Assembly: GCA_023957335.1 (NCBI GenBank)
Contig: JAMLHC010000001.1
Coordinates: 330,017 to 394,016 of the forward strand
Origin: Bacteroidota bacterium
GTDB taxonomy: Bacteria; Bacteroidota; Bacteroidia; NS11-12g; UBA955
Reading direction: 5' to 3'
DNA: 64,000 bases
The translations under genes and the position numbers were made by a program. The stretch's first letter is position 1. The number at the start of each line of letters is the position of its first letter. The notes under the pieces were generated by a model. It was not told the DNA's origin and did no database searches. It saw only the letters and a list, made by a program, of their open reading frames with translations. Positions 28,376-37,140 of the stretch are shown one piece after another.

Positions 28376-29380
28376 ATGAAGAGACATATACTAGTTTTTG
28401 GTTTCCTATTCTTATTCAATGGGTTTGTTTTTGCTCAGGATCCTGAATTGACTCAATTTTATGCGTCACCTGTTTATACCAACCCAGCAATGGCTGGAAA
28501 TGCATTTTGTTCATTTAATGCAGCGGGACGTTTTTCTGTCAGCTATCGAAATCAATGGCCAGGACTTCCCGGCACATACAGAACCATGGTTGCTTCATTT
28601 GATCAACACGTAGATGAAATCAATGGTGGTTTAGGTTTTCTAGCGTTGTATGACAGAGCAGGTGCAGGACAATTAACAACCGTTTCATTGAGCGCTATTT
28701 ATGCATATGTATTACCCTTAGATGTCCGTAGAGGTTTTTATTTAAGAGCTGGCATTCAAGGCACTTATACTCAAAAAAGTATAGATTGGGGAAGTTTAAA
28801 ATGGGCAGACCAAATCGACCCAATTCGAGGCTTTATATATAAAACACAAGAAACACATGCGACAGACATGGTTAGATATCCAAATTTTGCTGCAGGTCTG
28901 ATAGGTTATTCCAGTAAATTTTACGCGGGTTTGGCCGTTCATAATATTGTAGAACCCAAGGAATCTTTCTATGACAGTGATGCCGAGAATGCCAAAATCC
29001 CAAGACGACTGACCTTTCATTCCGGTGCTGTTATACCACTAGATAAGAGAAAAGTAACCCAAAGTACTTTTTCACCTAATATACTATTTATGAACCAGAG
29101 TACTTTTACTCAGTTAAACCTCGGTTTTTATATTAATAGAGGCCCCTTAGTGACCGGCTTGTGGTTTCGCCAGGCGTTTGGACATTATAAAACCTCAGAT
29201 GCACTTATGATTCTATTCGGTTTTAGAAAAGACAGATTCAAATTTGCTTACAGCACTGATATTACTGTATCCTCTGCTAGGAGTGCCGTACCTGTTTCAC
29301 ACGAAGTTACCGCAACTCTTGAATGGTGTATACCTAAAGTTCCCAAAAGATTTAAGCCTGTCAGATGCCCTGAATTTTAA
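28376..29380 (+). CDS. PorP/SprF family type IX secretion membrane protein
   Basis: Outer-membrane barrel of the PorP/SprF family. Members secure surface adhesins or serve as T9SS-associated barrels beside the PorK/N ring. The 334-residue protein has a signal peptide (cut after FVFAQ), followed by the hallmark DPELTQFYASPVYTNPAMAG, SYRNQWPG, and LGFLALYDRAGAG. Family members are multi-copy and each often works with one partner, so identity to PorP versus SprF cannot be fixed. It lies between the divergent porU and gldJ, which is consistent with a secretion role. Confidence 0.87.
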   Translation: MKRHILVFGFLFLFNGFVFAQDPELTQFYASPVYTNPAMAGNAFCSFNAAGRFSVSYRNQWPGLPGTYRTMVASFDQHVDEINGGLGFLALYDRAGAGQLTTVSLSAIYAYVLPLDVRRGFYLRAGIQGTYTQKSIDWGSLKWADQIDPIRGFIYKTQETHATDMVRYPNFAAGLIGYSSKFYAGLAVHNIVEPKESFYDSDAENAKIPRRLTFHSGAVIPLDKRKVTQSTFSPNILFMNQSTFTQLNLGFYINRGPLVTGLWFRQAFGHYKTSDALMILFGFRKDRFKFAYSTDITVSSARSAVPVSHEVTATLEWCIPKVPKRFKPVRCPEF

Positions 29381-29407
29381 TTTTGCATTTTTTTAATATA
29401 AATACAA

Positions 29408-29415
29408 TATTTTTG
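29408..29415 (+). promoter_or_regulatory. -7 box for gldJ
   Basis: TATTTTTG, 38 bases before the ATG. A TTTG at 29382-29385 lies 22 bases upstream of the box and could be the -33 element. Confidence 0.5.
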
Positions 29416-29453
29416 CCCCCCTATCAGTTATATAAGACATTAGAGAAAAAAGC

Positions 29454-30944
29454 ATGAAAACAAAACTTATTTCTGCCCTTATTCTATTTTCCGCAGTTAT
29501 TTACTTATCCTCTTGCAGTAAGAGATCCTCAACAACAGGTTGGGGTTACAATGATCCTCGTTGGGGAGGATTTGAAGATCACGAGTATGACGGACAAGAA
29601 ACAGGACCCGGTTTGGTTCTAGTAGAAGGCGGTACATTCTTAATGGGTACTAAAGAGCAAGACGTTGAATGGAAGTACGATAATCTTGAAAGACGTGTTA
29701 CTGTTAATTCATTTTATATGGATCAAACAGAGATTAGCAATAAGCAATACCGCGAGTATTTATATTGGTTATTAAGGGTATTTCCTGACTATAATGTTTA
29801 CAAAGAGGCTCTTCCTGACACACTTGTATGGAGAAGTAAATTAGCGTTCAATGAACCTTATGTAGAGTATTATCTCCGCCACCCTGCTTATAAAGACTAT
29901 CCTGTTGTGGGTGTTAACTGGCAACAAGCTACAAATTTTGCAGCTTGGAGAACAGACCGTGTAAACACTATGATTCTGGACAGAGAAGGCATTATGATTT
30001 ATGACCCTGTGCAAGAATTAGAAGAAAATAACTTTAATACTGCGGCTTATTTGTCTGGTTTATATGACATCCCTAAATTGGGTAAAAAGAAATATCAACC
30101 AAGGGACTATAGCGTTAAAAAGAAAGCAACACGTAGAGTGAGAGTTGAAGATGGTATTTTATTGCCTGAATACAGACTGCCGACCGAAGCAGAGTGGGAA
30201 TTTGCAGCCAAAGCATTAATTGGAAATGCAGTTAATGAGAATATTGAACAAGACAAAATTTATCCTTGGAATGACTTAACTGTTCGTTGGGCAAGAGGTT
30301 CTACTGAAAGAGAGAGAGGTCAGATATTAGCTAACTTCCAAAGAGGTAGAGGTGACTATGGCGGTATTGCAAGTAAATTGAATGATGCGGGGTTTGTACC
30401 AACACCCGTTTATTCTTATTGGCCTAATGATTATGGACTCTATAATATGGCAGGAAATGTGTCCGAATGGGTAATGGATGTTTATAGACCTTTAAGTTGG
30501 GAAGATTTTGATGACTTTAATCCATTCAGAGGTAATGTATTTAAAACAGTATCCTTAGACAGCTATGGAGACCCTGAAGAAAAGGACTCCCTTGGAAGAT
30601 TAAAATACAGATTGGTTTCTATTGAAGAAAATGTAAAACGTAGAAACTACAAAAAAGCTGATAACATTGGATACAAGGATGAGGAAACATATATGGGTGG
30701 TGAACAAATGTACGAATACGGAACTACTTCTCTTGTTAATAACAAAGCTAGAGTGTTTAAAGGTGGTTCATGGCACGACAGAGCGTATTGGATGGCACCC
30801 GGTACAAGAAGGTTCTTAGATGAAGAGCTTTCACTTCCGACACTTGGATTCAGATGTGCGATGATTCGTTTAGGTTCTCCGGTAGGAAACAATCCTAAAG
30901 CAAATAAAAACTTACCTTCTACAGGTTCCAAAAAGAAACGGTAA
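29454..30944 (+). CDS. gldJ: gliding motility lipoprotein GldJ
   Basis: Outer-membrane lipoprotein needed for gliding and for T9SS function in Flavobacterium. It is related to GldK/PorK and to formylglycine-generating enzyme folds. The lipoprotein signal has C21 (YLSSC). The FGE-sulfatase domain (about 55-470) shows LVEGGTFLMGT, YMDQTEISNKQYREYL, YRLPTEAEWEFAAKA, MAGNVSEWVMDV and FKGGSWHDRAYW. GldJ is preferred over GldK because of the GPGLVLVEGGTF start and the DTLVWRSKLAFNEPYVEYYLRHP segment. Length is 496. Synteny with porU/porV is typical for gldJ. Confidence 0.9.
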   Translation: MKTKLISALILFSAVIYLSSCSKRSSTTGWGYNDPRWGGFEDHEYDGQETGPGLVLVEGGTFLMGTKEQDVEWKYDNLERRVTVNSFYMDQTEISNKQYREYLYWLLRVFPDYNVYKEALPDTLVWRSKLAFNEPYVEYYLRHPAYKDYPVVGVNWQQATNFAAWRTDRVNTMILDREGIMIYDPVQELEENNFNTAAYLSGLYDIPKLGKKKYQPRDYSVKKKATRRVRVEDGILLPEYRLPTEAEWEFAAKALIGNAVNENIEQDKIYPWNDLTVRWARGSTERERGQILANFQRGRGDYGGIASKLNDAGFVPTPVYSYWPNDYGLYNMAGNVSEWVMDVYRPLSWEDFDDFNPFRGNVFKTVSLDSYGDPEEKDSLGRLKYRLVSIEENVKRRNYKKADNIGYKDEETYMGGEQMYEYGTTSLVNNKARVFKGGSWHDRAYWMAPGTRRFLDEELSLPTLGFRCAMIRLGSPVGNNPKANKNLPSTGSKKKR

Positions 30945-30970
30945 AGCACTTATAGAACTCATAGAATATA

Positions 30971-31008
30971 AAAAAGCGGGTATATTTATACCCGCTTTTT
31001 TTTTACGA
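30971..31008 (+). terminator. intrinsic terminator of gldJ
   Basis: A near-perfect inverted repeat (AAAAAGCGGGTATA / TATACCCGCTTTTT) is followed by further T residues; it lies 26 bases after the gldJ stop. Confidence 0.85.
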
Positions 31009-31050
31009 ATTTAATTATGTGATTGTCTTAGCAAATTAATAGGAATACTC

Positions 31051-31058
31051 TACTTTTG
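31051..31058 (+). promoter_or_regulatory. -7 box for the FKBP gene
   Basis: TACTTTTG, 18 bases before the ATG at 31077. It rules out the in-frame start at 31056, which would lie within the box. Confidence 0.55.
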
Positions 31059-31076
31059 CCACTCATTTTGTCAAAT

Positions 31077-31775
31077 ATGAAAAATAAATTATTTATGAGC
31101 ATAGCGTGTGGCTTAGCTCTCTCAATTGCCATCACTTCTTGTGGCAACAAAAGCAACAAATCCTCCGGAGCAGTACTCAACAATTTAAAGGACTCATTCA
31201 GCTTCGCAGCCGGTTTTAACTACGGACTACAATTAAAAGAACGCGATCTAACCGACATCAATTTTGATGCATTAGTTGCCGGCATGAGAGATGCGTTTGA
31301 AAAAGATTCAGGATGGTTAATTACTCCTGAGTTATATGAAGGTATTGTTCAAAAGCATTTATCCAACGTACTTGAAGCATCTTCAGAAAAAAATATCAAA
31401 GAAAGTAACGATTTCATTGCAAAGAAATCTAAAGAACAAGGAGTCAAAAAATCAGAAACCGGATTATTATGGAAAGCCATCAAAGAAGGCGAAGGTCCTA
31501 ATCCCTCAATGACCGACACGGTTGTCATTCATTTAAGAGTTGAATATCCTGATGGTAAAGTGTTTGAAGACACAAAAGACATGACCGACCCAATTGAAGT
31601 ACCTATTTCTGGTGCATGGCCGGGCATGGTCGAAGGTCTTCAACTTATGAAACCCGGAGCTATTTATGAATTTTATGTACCTTATGAATTAGGCTTTGGC
31701 AAAAATCCCCAATTAAGAGGAATGCCTCCTAACAAAGCGCTCACATATAAGATAGAGTTGTTCAAAATAAAATAG
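31077..31775 (+). CDS. FKBP-type peptidyl-prolyl isomerase lipoprotein
   Basis: Envelope prolyl isomerase or chaperone. The 232-residue protein has a lipobox (AITSC, C22), an FKBP-N dimerisation domain (DSFSFAAGFNYGLQLKERD, about 35-110), and a C-terminal FKBP domain (about 125-230) with VEYPDGKVFEDTKDM, PISGAWPGMVEGLQLMKPGA and PYELGFGKN. Some gliding Bacteroidota have an FKBP-type lipoprotein (GldI) linked to motility; the position beside gldJ makes that role plausible, but the sequence alone does not prove it. Confidence 0.86.
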   Translation: MKNKLFMSIACGLALSIAITSCGNKSNKSSGAVLNNLKDSFSFAAGFNYGLQLKERDLTDINFDALVAGMRDAFEKDSGWLITPELYEGIVQKHLSNVLEASSEKNIKESNDFIAKKSKEQGVKKSETGLLWKAIKEGEGPNPSMTDTVVIHLRVEYPDGKVFEDTKDMTDPIEVPISGAWPGMVEGLQLMKPGAIYEFYVPYELGFGKNPQLRGMPPNKALTYKIELFKIK

Positions 31776-31800
31776 AACTTCTCATTCTCAGTGAATATAT

Positions 31801-31845
31801 AAAGTCAAGAGGAAAAATGAGCATACTCGTCATCCTCTTGACTTT
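31801..31845 (+). terminator. terminator overlapping the convergent rhomboid stop
   Basis: AAAGTCAAGAGGA pairs perfectly with TCCTCTTGACTTT around a 19-base loop and is followed by further T residues. Most of it lies inside the last codons of the convergent rhomboid gene. Confidence 0.6.
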
Positions 31846-32479
31846 TTCGTTTTATATGAAATAGGTGCATATCTTTATTTGGACCTTTTTTCCTCCATAT
31901 AAATGCGGCAATTATCCCCGCCAAAGAACCAAATAAATGCCCTTCCCAACTCACTTCAGGAGAAAGCGGAAGTACTCCGAATAATGAACCTCCATAAAAT
32001 ACTAAAACCATAAAAGAAACAGTCAACAATGCTCTGTTTTGCCTAATAAAGCCACTAAAAATCATGAATGTTATCAGTCCGAAAATTAAACCGCTTGCAC
32101 CAATATGATATCCGGGCGCACCCACAAAAAAAACTCCAAGCCCTCCAAAAAATACTATAAATAATACTACCCAAGCAGAAATATTGGTGTAAAAGAATAT
32201 GAGCAAACTCATCAACGCAAACAGAGGAACGATATTAAAAATAAAATGTTGAAAATCGTTGTGTACCAATATCGTTGTGAAAATTCCATAAAACTGATGC
32301 CAATCACCGGGTACAATAGCAAAGGTATGCATGTCAATCATACCATCCATGTGTTGCAACAGAAAGCATAGCAAAATCACAAACGAAAACATAAAAGCAA
32401 CCCATATCGAAAATTTTACCTTACGCACAACACTAATTTTACCCTTCAAAGTTAAAGTAAGTTTAAATAATTTAGGCAT
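31805..32479 (-). CDS. rhomboid family intramembrane serine protease
   Basis: Cleaves transmembrane helices within the membrane. The 224-residue protein has six core membrane segments. The catalytic Ser129 is in GASG (YHIGASGLIFG) and His181 in SWEGHLFGSLAG; the oxyanion-side HNDFQHFIFN motif is also present. The substrate is unknown. The 3' end overlaps a terminator hairpin of the convergent FKBP gene. It is divergent from ktrA/trkA with only 46 bases between the starts. Confidence 0.88.
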   Translation of the reverse strand: MPKLFKLTLTLKGKISVVRKVKFSIWVAFMFSFVILLCFLLQHMDGMIDMHTFAIVPGDWHQFYGIFTTILVHNDFQHFIFNIVPLFALMSLLIFFYTNISAWVVLFIVFFGGLGVFFVGAPGYHIGASGLIFGLITFMIFSGFIRQNRALLTVSFMVLVFYGGSLFGVLPLSPEVSWEGHLFGSLAGIIAAFIWRKKGPNKDMHLFHIKRKSQEDDEYAHFSS

Positions 32480-32525
32480 TAATTATGTTCTTCCTATGAG
32501 CAAAAGAACTAAGTTTGACAGCTGA

Positions 32526-33218
32526 ATGAATAGTCGTTTTGCCGTTATCGGTTTAGGTCGCTTCGGTTCCAAGATTGCCAGATATTTATCATTGCGCGGT
32601 GCTGATGTCATTGCCATTGATGAAGATGCCATGCGCGTAGATGCCCTCAAAGATGACGTTGCCCATGCCGTCCAAGCAGACGCCACCCACCTGCGTTCGT
32701 TAGAATCGCTTAGAATAAAAGATATGGATGCTGTCATTGTGGCTATTGGTGAGAATTTTGAAGCCTTGTTGCTTTCTGTTGTTAACCTTATAGAACTTAA
32801 AGTAACCCGCATTATTTCAAGAACTGCATCTAAACACCAAACCTTAATTTTACAAAAAATCGGTATAACAGAAATATTTAATCCCGAAGAGGAAGTAGGT
32901 CAAATAGTTGCTGAGAGACTGATCCATCCCAATGTTAAAACATTTCTGCAATTGCCCGACAATTTTGAAATAGTTGAATTATCGCCACCAAAAGGCGTTT
33001 ATAACAAAACTGTTGGAGAAATTAGATTTACGGAAGACTATAATCTGAACTTAATTTCAATTAAACGTCCTTTTGAAATTGAAAAAGGCAGACACTTAGA
33101 AACAGAATATCATCTTTTAGGTGTTCCCCAACGCGACTTAGTTGTATATGAGAGAGATGAACTAATCATTTTAGGCAAACAAACCGATATCGAGAGATTT
33201 ATAGAATTTAACTCTTAG
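32526..33218 (+). CDS. TrkA/KtrA family potassium uptake regulatory protein
   Basis: Cytoplasmic gating subunit of a Ktr/Trk-type K+ transporter. The N-terminal RCK domain has the dinucleotide motif VIGLGRFGSKIARYL and acidic loop IAIDEDAMRVD. A C-terminal RCK-C domain covers about residues 140-225. Length 230 fits KtrA (single RCK). No KtrB/TrkH membrane subunit lies next to it, so either the partner is elsewhere or this subunit regulates another channel. It lies seven bases before the nitroreductase gene. Confidence 0.88.
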   Translation: MNSRFAVIGLGRFGSKIARYLSLRGADVIAIDEDAMRVDALKDDVAHAVQADATHLRSLESLRIKDMDAVIVAIGENFEALLLSVVNLIELKVTRIISRTASKHQTLILQKIGITEIFNPEEEVGQIVAERLIHPNVKTFLQLPDNFEIVELSPPKGVYNKTVGEIRFTEDYNLNLISIKRPFEIEKGRHLETEYHLLGVPQRDLVVYERDELIILGKQTDIERFIEFNS

Positions 33219-33225
33219 ACCTTGC

Positions 33226-33801
33226 ATGATACCAAATGATATTCTTGAGATGCTAAAAATGCGCAGATCGCATTTTAGAAAAGAATTTACCGGAGAGAAA
33301 ATTCCCGATGAAATCATTGAGTACTTGCTCGAATGTGCACACCAAGCCCCTTCTCATAAGCACACTTTACCTTGGTATTTTCAGGTTTTTTCAGGCACGT
33401 CACTCCAAAAGCTCACAAATAAAATAGTTGAAATAAACGAACTTGACCCAAACGAGAACACAAGCTCCAAATCCGAAAAAATTAACCAAATACCTTCTGA
33501 GGTGTCTCACATCTTAGCCATCTGTATGAAAAGAAACCCGGAACATTCTATTCCGGAGACTGAAGAAATCTGTGCTGTGGCATGTGCGGTCGAAAATATT
33601 TATATAGGATTATTGCAATTCGAAGATGTGGGTGGATATTGGTGCACAGGTAATGGAACTTATACTCCTGAAATGCATCATTTCTTAGAATTAACCACAG
33701 AGGACAAATGCTTAGGTTTTTTCTTTATAGGCAAACTCAAACAAAAACGCACCCACTCCAATCGCCCTCCGGTCAGTAACTATATACGGTGGAACCTATA
33801 G
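33226..33801 (+). CDS. nitroreductase family protein
   Basis: FMN-dependent oxidoreductase of the nitroreductase superfamily, 191 residues. FMN-contact residues are suggested by the N-terminal MRRSHFRKEF (the usual RRSxRxF motif), APSHKHTLPWYFQVF and the GGYWCTGNGTYTPEMHHFLEL segment. The substrate is unknown. It starts seven bases after the KtrA/TrkA-type gene and is probably co-transcribed with it, although no functional link is apparent. Confidence 0.82.
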   Translation: MIPNDILEMLKMRRSHFRKEFTGEKIPDEIIEYLLECAHQAPSHKHTLPWYFQVFSGTSLQKLTNKIVEINELDPNENTSSKSEKINQIPSEVSHILAICMKRNPEHSIPETEEICAVACAVENIYIGLLQFEDVGGYWCTGNGTYTPEMHHFLELTTEDKCLGFFFIGKLKQKRTHSNRPPVSNYIRWNL

Positions 33802-34131
33802 GAAAAATCACTATTAACAAAAACATAAAAACCCTTACGTAACTCCAAGTGGAAATAAATTTTTACTTTATCAACCACTAATCCGAATGGGAATGATAGC
33901 TTGTATTTCTATTGTATTTATGTGGTTAATTTAATCTTACGGGATTTAGATTTCAACACAAATAAAAGATCTAAGCATTAACAATATCGCTTCAACAATT
34001 TCTGCCCCATTCATAGAAAACATTTGCTTTCTTTTATTCACTCAAAAGTTCTTCCACCATGTTCTTACACCACTTGTTAAGTCGCAAATTATTCTGATAT
34101 TTGCAACCATAATCCATAACCTATCAATAAA
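33802..34131 (+). other. 330-bp intergenic region before the bactofilin-atp run
   Basis: No convincing gene. It is A/T-rich with only short open frames. A near-consensus -7 box (GATATTTG, 34096-34103) lies 28 bases before the bactofilin ATG and may serve the whole downstream run. CAAGTGG near 33848 and CCACTTG near 34072 form a short inverted pair of doubtful meaning. Confidence 0.4.
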
Positions 34132-34563
34132 ATGTTAAACAAGAGAAATGATAAAGCGCTCAATAGTGGAGATGCAGAGTTAAACGTAATCAGAAAAGGT
34201 GTTAAAATTACCGGAGATATGCATTGCGAAAAAGACTTTAGATTAGATGGTCAGATTGATGGGAATCTCAGAGTCGATGGAAAATTGGTGATAGGAAATT
34301 CAGGTTATGTACAAGGGAGTATCATTTCCGCCAATGCTGATATTTCAGGGAAAGTGCAAGGTAATATTGAGATAAAAGAAAATCTTATTCTCAGAGATTC
34401 CGCACAGATAATTGGAGACATAAAGACAAATAAAATAAATATAGAAAACGGGGCTGAGTTTAATGGGACTTGTACCATGAAAGACAATAAAACCGAGAAG
34501 AATATTGTAAATACAACTCCGGATCCTCTTAGCAAACAAAACAGTATGCTTGGTCAGCCGTAA
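34132..34563 (+). CDS. bactofilin family cytoskeletal protein
   Basis: Polymer-forming bactofilin (DUF583), 143 residues. A right-handed beta-helix core (about residues 22-115) shows the repeating pattern GDMHCEKDFRLDGQIDGNLR, GYVQGSIIS and GKVQGNIEIKENLILRDSAQIIGDI, flanked by disordered tails. Bactofilins form filaments tied to cell shape or envelope location. The gene directly precedes the ATP synthase run (18 bases to atpZ), an arrangement also seen in other Bacteroidota, and it may share the promoter. Confidence 0.88.
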   Translation: MLNKRNDKALNSGDAELNVIRKGVKITGDMHCEKDFRLDGQIDGNLRVDGKLVIGNSGYVQGSIISANADISGKVQGNIEIKENLILRDSAQIIGDIKTNKINIENGAEFNGTCTMKDNKTEKNIVNTTPDPLSKQNSMLGQP

Positions 34564-34580
34564 AATTGGCTGTGAACAAT

Positions 34581-34793
34581 ATGACGTACAAGAAGGACAA
34601 TCACGATTCCGGAAAAAACTATATTAAATACTCCGGAATTGCCTTTCAAATGATTGCTATTATTTTCATCTTCGCTTATGCAGGTAATTGGATTGACAAG
34701 CATTTCTCATTCAAAATTCCTATTTTTACACTCATTCTTTCATTGACAGGCGTAGCTTTGAGCATTTATCAGCTAATTAGAACTATCAAATGA
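34581..34793 (+). CDS. AtpZ/AtpI-like small membrane protein
   Basis: 70-residue protein with two membrane helices (about 20-41 and 49-68) and the AtpZ-type pattern FAYAGNWIDKHFSFKIPIFTLI. AtpZ/AtpI proteins assist c-ring assembly or ion supply to the F1Fo ATP synthase. The start at the ATG 34581 was preferred over a TTG at 34566. It overlaps the next gene by four bases (ATGA), as expected for an atp operon member. Confidence 0.78.
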   Translation: MTYKKDNHDSGKNYIKYSGIAFQMIAIIFIFAYAGNWIDKHFSFKIPIFTLILSLTGVALSIYQLIRTIK

Positions 34794-35203
34794 AGCAGTT
34801 TTTCATCATACTCACCCTACTTTTCTTTGCGTTCTCAGGCATCGTTAAGTTAGTAGAAACATATATCCACATTGATAAAACAACATACGACTGGATATTT
34901 CTAAGTAACTTATATTATTTCTTCCTAACTCTTCTTCTCTTTATCATTTCGCAAATTGGACTTAAATCCAAAAATCACAAGATTTTCATCAAAACATTGG
35001 GAGTCAGCATAATTTTAAGACTTCTATTCACACTTACATTTATATCAATTGCGTTGATTATAAATAACTTAGACAGGATTCAATTCATTACTGCAAACAT
35101 TCTTTTATATTTTATCTACATGGCTTTTGAAATTAAATTTTTAGCATTTAATTTGCGGCACGATTCAGCACAAGGGCAAAATGTCGAGAATATTAATAAA
35201 TAA
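34790..35203 (+). CDS. four-TM membrane protein of the atp operon
   Basis: Unrecognised 137-residue integral membrane protein with four helices (about 4-20, 37-58, 69-92 and 99-120). It lies between atpZ and atpB and overlaps both (four and 23 bases). Its position corresponds to the AtpI-like protein found before atpB in many bacteria, so an assembly role for Fo is likely by context. Sequence identity to AtpI is not obvious. Confidence 0.68.
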   Translation: MKQFFIILTLLFFAFSGIVKLVETYIHIDKTTYDWIFLSNLYYFFLTLLLFIISQIGLKSKNHKIFIKTLGVSIILRLLFTLTFISIALIINNLDRIQFITANILLYFIYMAFEIKFLAFNLRHDSAQGQNVENINK

Positions 35204-36263
35204 AGGGCTTTCGCAAATTTCAGGTTTGAAATTTTCATTATCACTTGTTATCTTTTCGCTCTTTTTATTTACTGGTAAACCTTTAAAAGCAGAAAACGAG
35301 ACCGGACAAAAAGAAAAATTTCAACCCGGCAAAATGATCATGAATCACGTAAAAGATGCCTATGATTGGCATATTATGGATATCAATGGCAAAGCCGTTT
35401 CTATTCCATTACCTGTGATTGTTTATCATCCGGAAAGAGGTTTCGACATGTTTTTATCCTCAAAATTTCATCATGGACATGAGCCTTATCATGGTTATAA
35501 ATTAAATTATAAGGCAGAACAGTTCAGACATGTATTAGAATCAGAAGATGGAAGTAGTTTCTATAATTTTTCATTAACAAAAAACAGTGCTTCAGTTGTC
35601 ATTGTAACTATTCTCATAATCTTACTTTTCTCATCAGTTGCCAAAGCATATAAAAGAAGAGATGGAATGGCACCAAAAGGATTTCAATCACTGATAGAAC
35701 CTATCATTCTTTTTGTTAGGGACGAAATAGCTAAACCTTCGGCAGGCAAAAAATACGAGAAATTTTTACCTTTTCTTCTCACCATATTTTTCTTTATATG
35801 GATAAACAATTTATTTGGAATCATTCCTTTTTTTCCAGGAGGAGCGAACGTAACCGGCAACATTTCTACTACTTTTGTATTAGCAATATTTACCTTTGTT
35901 ATAACCACTTTCTCCGGAAATAAATTGTATTGGAAACACATATTTCTCCCTGACGTCCCCGTCTGGATGTATCCGATTTTGATCCCAATTGAGATTATGG
36001 GCGTATTCTTAAAACCCTTTGTGCTTATGCTGCGACTTTTTGCAAATATTCTTGCAGAACACATCATTGCATTGGGATTCTTCAGTTTGATTTTCATCTT
36101 TGGAGAGACTAGCGAAACATTAGGTATAGGAGTGGGAGTATTTTCGGTACTATTTACTGTATTTATGGGCTTACTTTCTTTGTTGGTTACTTTTATTCAA
36201 GCCTATGTATTTACACTTCTTTCCGCCATTTATTTCGGGATGGCAACTGAAGAACATCATTAA
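35181..36263 (+). CDS. atpB: ATP synthase Fo subunit a
   Basis: Forms the proton half-channels facing the c-ring. The essential Arg is R285 (MLRLFANILAEH). The C-terminal part has five or six membrane helices (PFLLTIFFFIWINNLFGIIPF, PIEIMGVFLKPFVLML, LLVTFIQAYVFTLLSAIYFG). The N-terminal 150 residues carry a signal-like helix and a His-rich extracytoplasmic region (KFHHGHEPYHGY), an extension typical of Bacteroidota subunit a. Length is 360. It overlaps the preceding membrane-protein gene by 23 bases. Confidence 0.95.
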   Translation: MSRILINKGLSQISGLKFSLSLVIFSLFLFTGKPLKAENETGQKEKFQPGKMIMNHVKDAYDWHIMDINGKAVSIPLPVIVYHPERGFDMFLSSKFHHGHEPYHGYKLNYKAEQFRHVLESEDGSSFYNFSLTKNSASVVIVTILIILLFSSVAKAYKRRDGMAPKGFQSLIEPIILFVRDEIAKPSAGKKYEKFLPFLLTIFFFIWINNLFGIIPFFPGGANVTGNISTTFVLAIFTFVITTFSGNKLYWKHIFLPDVPVWMYPILIPIEIMGVFLKPFVLMLRLFANILAEHIIALGFFSLIFIFGETSETLGIGVGVFSVLFTVFMGLLSLLVTFIQAYVFTLLSAIYFGMATEEHH

Positions 36264-36290
36264 TAAAAACAAAACTCATTACACATATAA

Positions 36291-36557
<267 letters not shown>

Positions 36558-36575
36558 TAAACGCTATAAGGCAAA

Positions 36576-36603
36576 GCCGGTAGCCTAAATACCGGCATTT
36601 TTT
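36576..36603 (+). terminator. hairpin plus U-tract between atpE and atpF
   Basis: GCCGGTA pairs with TACCGGC around a seven-base loop, then ATTTTTT. It lies 18 bases after the atpE stop inside the operon, so it may act as a partial terminator or as a 3' end protecting atpE mRNA. Confidence 0.6.
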
Positions 36604-36625
36604 AAAATTATTAAAAAAAGAGACT

Positions 36626-37138
36626 ATGGATTTAGTAACTCCGGAATTCAGTTTGGTGATTTGGATGACCATTTCTTTTGGTGCATTAGTATTCATCTTG
36701 GGGAAATTTGCATGGAAACCCATTCTGAAATCACTCAAAGACAGAGAAGAATCTATTGATTCTGCTCTTAAATCTGCCGAAGAAGCCAAGGCTCAGATGG
36801 CACAAATGAAATCTGACAATGAGGCATTGTTGCATGAAGCAAGAACAGAAAGAGAAAGTATTCTCAAAGAAGCTAAGCAAATGAAAGAGCAAATCATTAC
36901 AGAAGCTAAAAAATCTGCCGAAATTGAAGGTGCTAAACTTATTGAAAGAGCTAATCAGGAAATCATGAAAAGCAAAAATGCAGCTATTGAAGAACTCAAA
37001 TCTCAAATTGCCGGCTTCTCAATTGAATTGACTGAAAAACTACTGAACAAAGAGTTAGCCTCTACTGACGAACAGAAGAGATTGATTGACAATCACATTA
37101 AAGATTTGGAAGTAAAACAAACAGCAAGTCAAAACTAA
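36626..37138 (+). CDS. atpF: ATP synthase Fo subunit b
   Basis: Peripheral stalk subunit. One N-terminal membrane helix (about 8-28, WMTISFGALVFILGKFAW) is followed by a long charged coiled coil (35-130, rich in Ala, Lys, Glu) and a C-terminal delta-binding segment. The 170-residue protein is a single b type, not b/b'. It is separated from atpE by a hairpin and 68 bases, and is followed two bases later by atpH. Confidence 0.94.
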   Translation: MDLVTPEFSLVIWMTISFGALVFILGKFAWKPILKSLKDREESIDSALKSAEEAKAQMAQMKSDNEALLHEARTERESILKEAKQMKEQIITEAKKSAEIEGAKLIERANQEIMKSKNAAIEELKSQIAGFSIELTEKLLNKELASTDEQKRLIDNHIKDLEVKQTASQN

Positions 37139-37140
37139 TC

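Noticed and set aside
33802-34131. Hidden small gene or mobile-element remnant in the 330-bp gap
   Set aside because: Only frames of about 25 codons and one weak 7-bp inverted pair were found.
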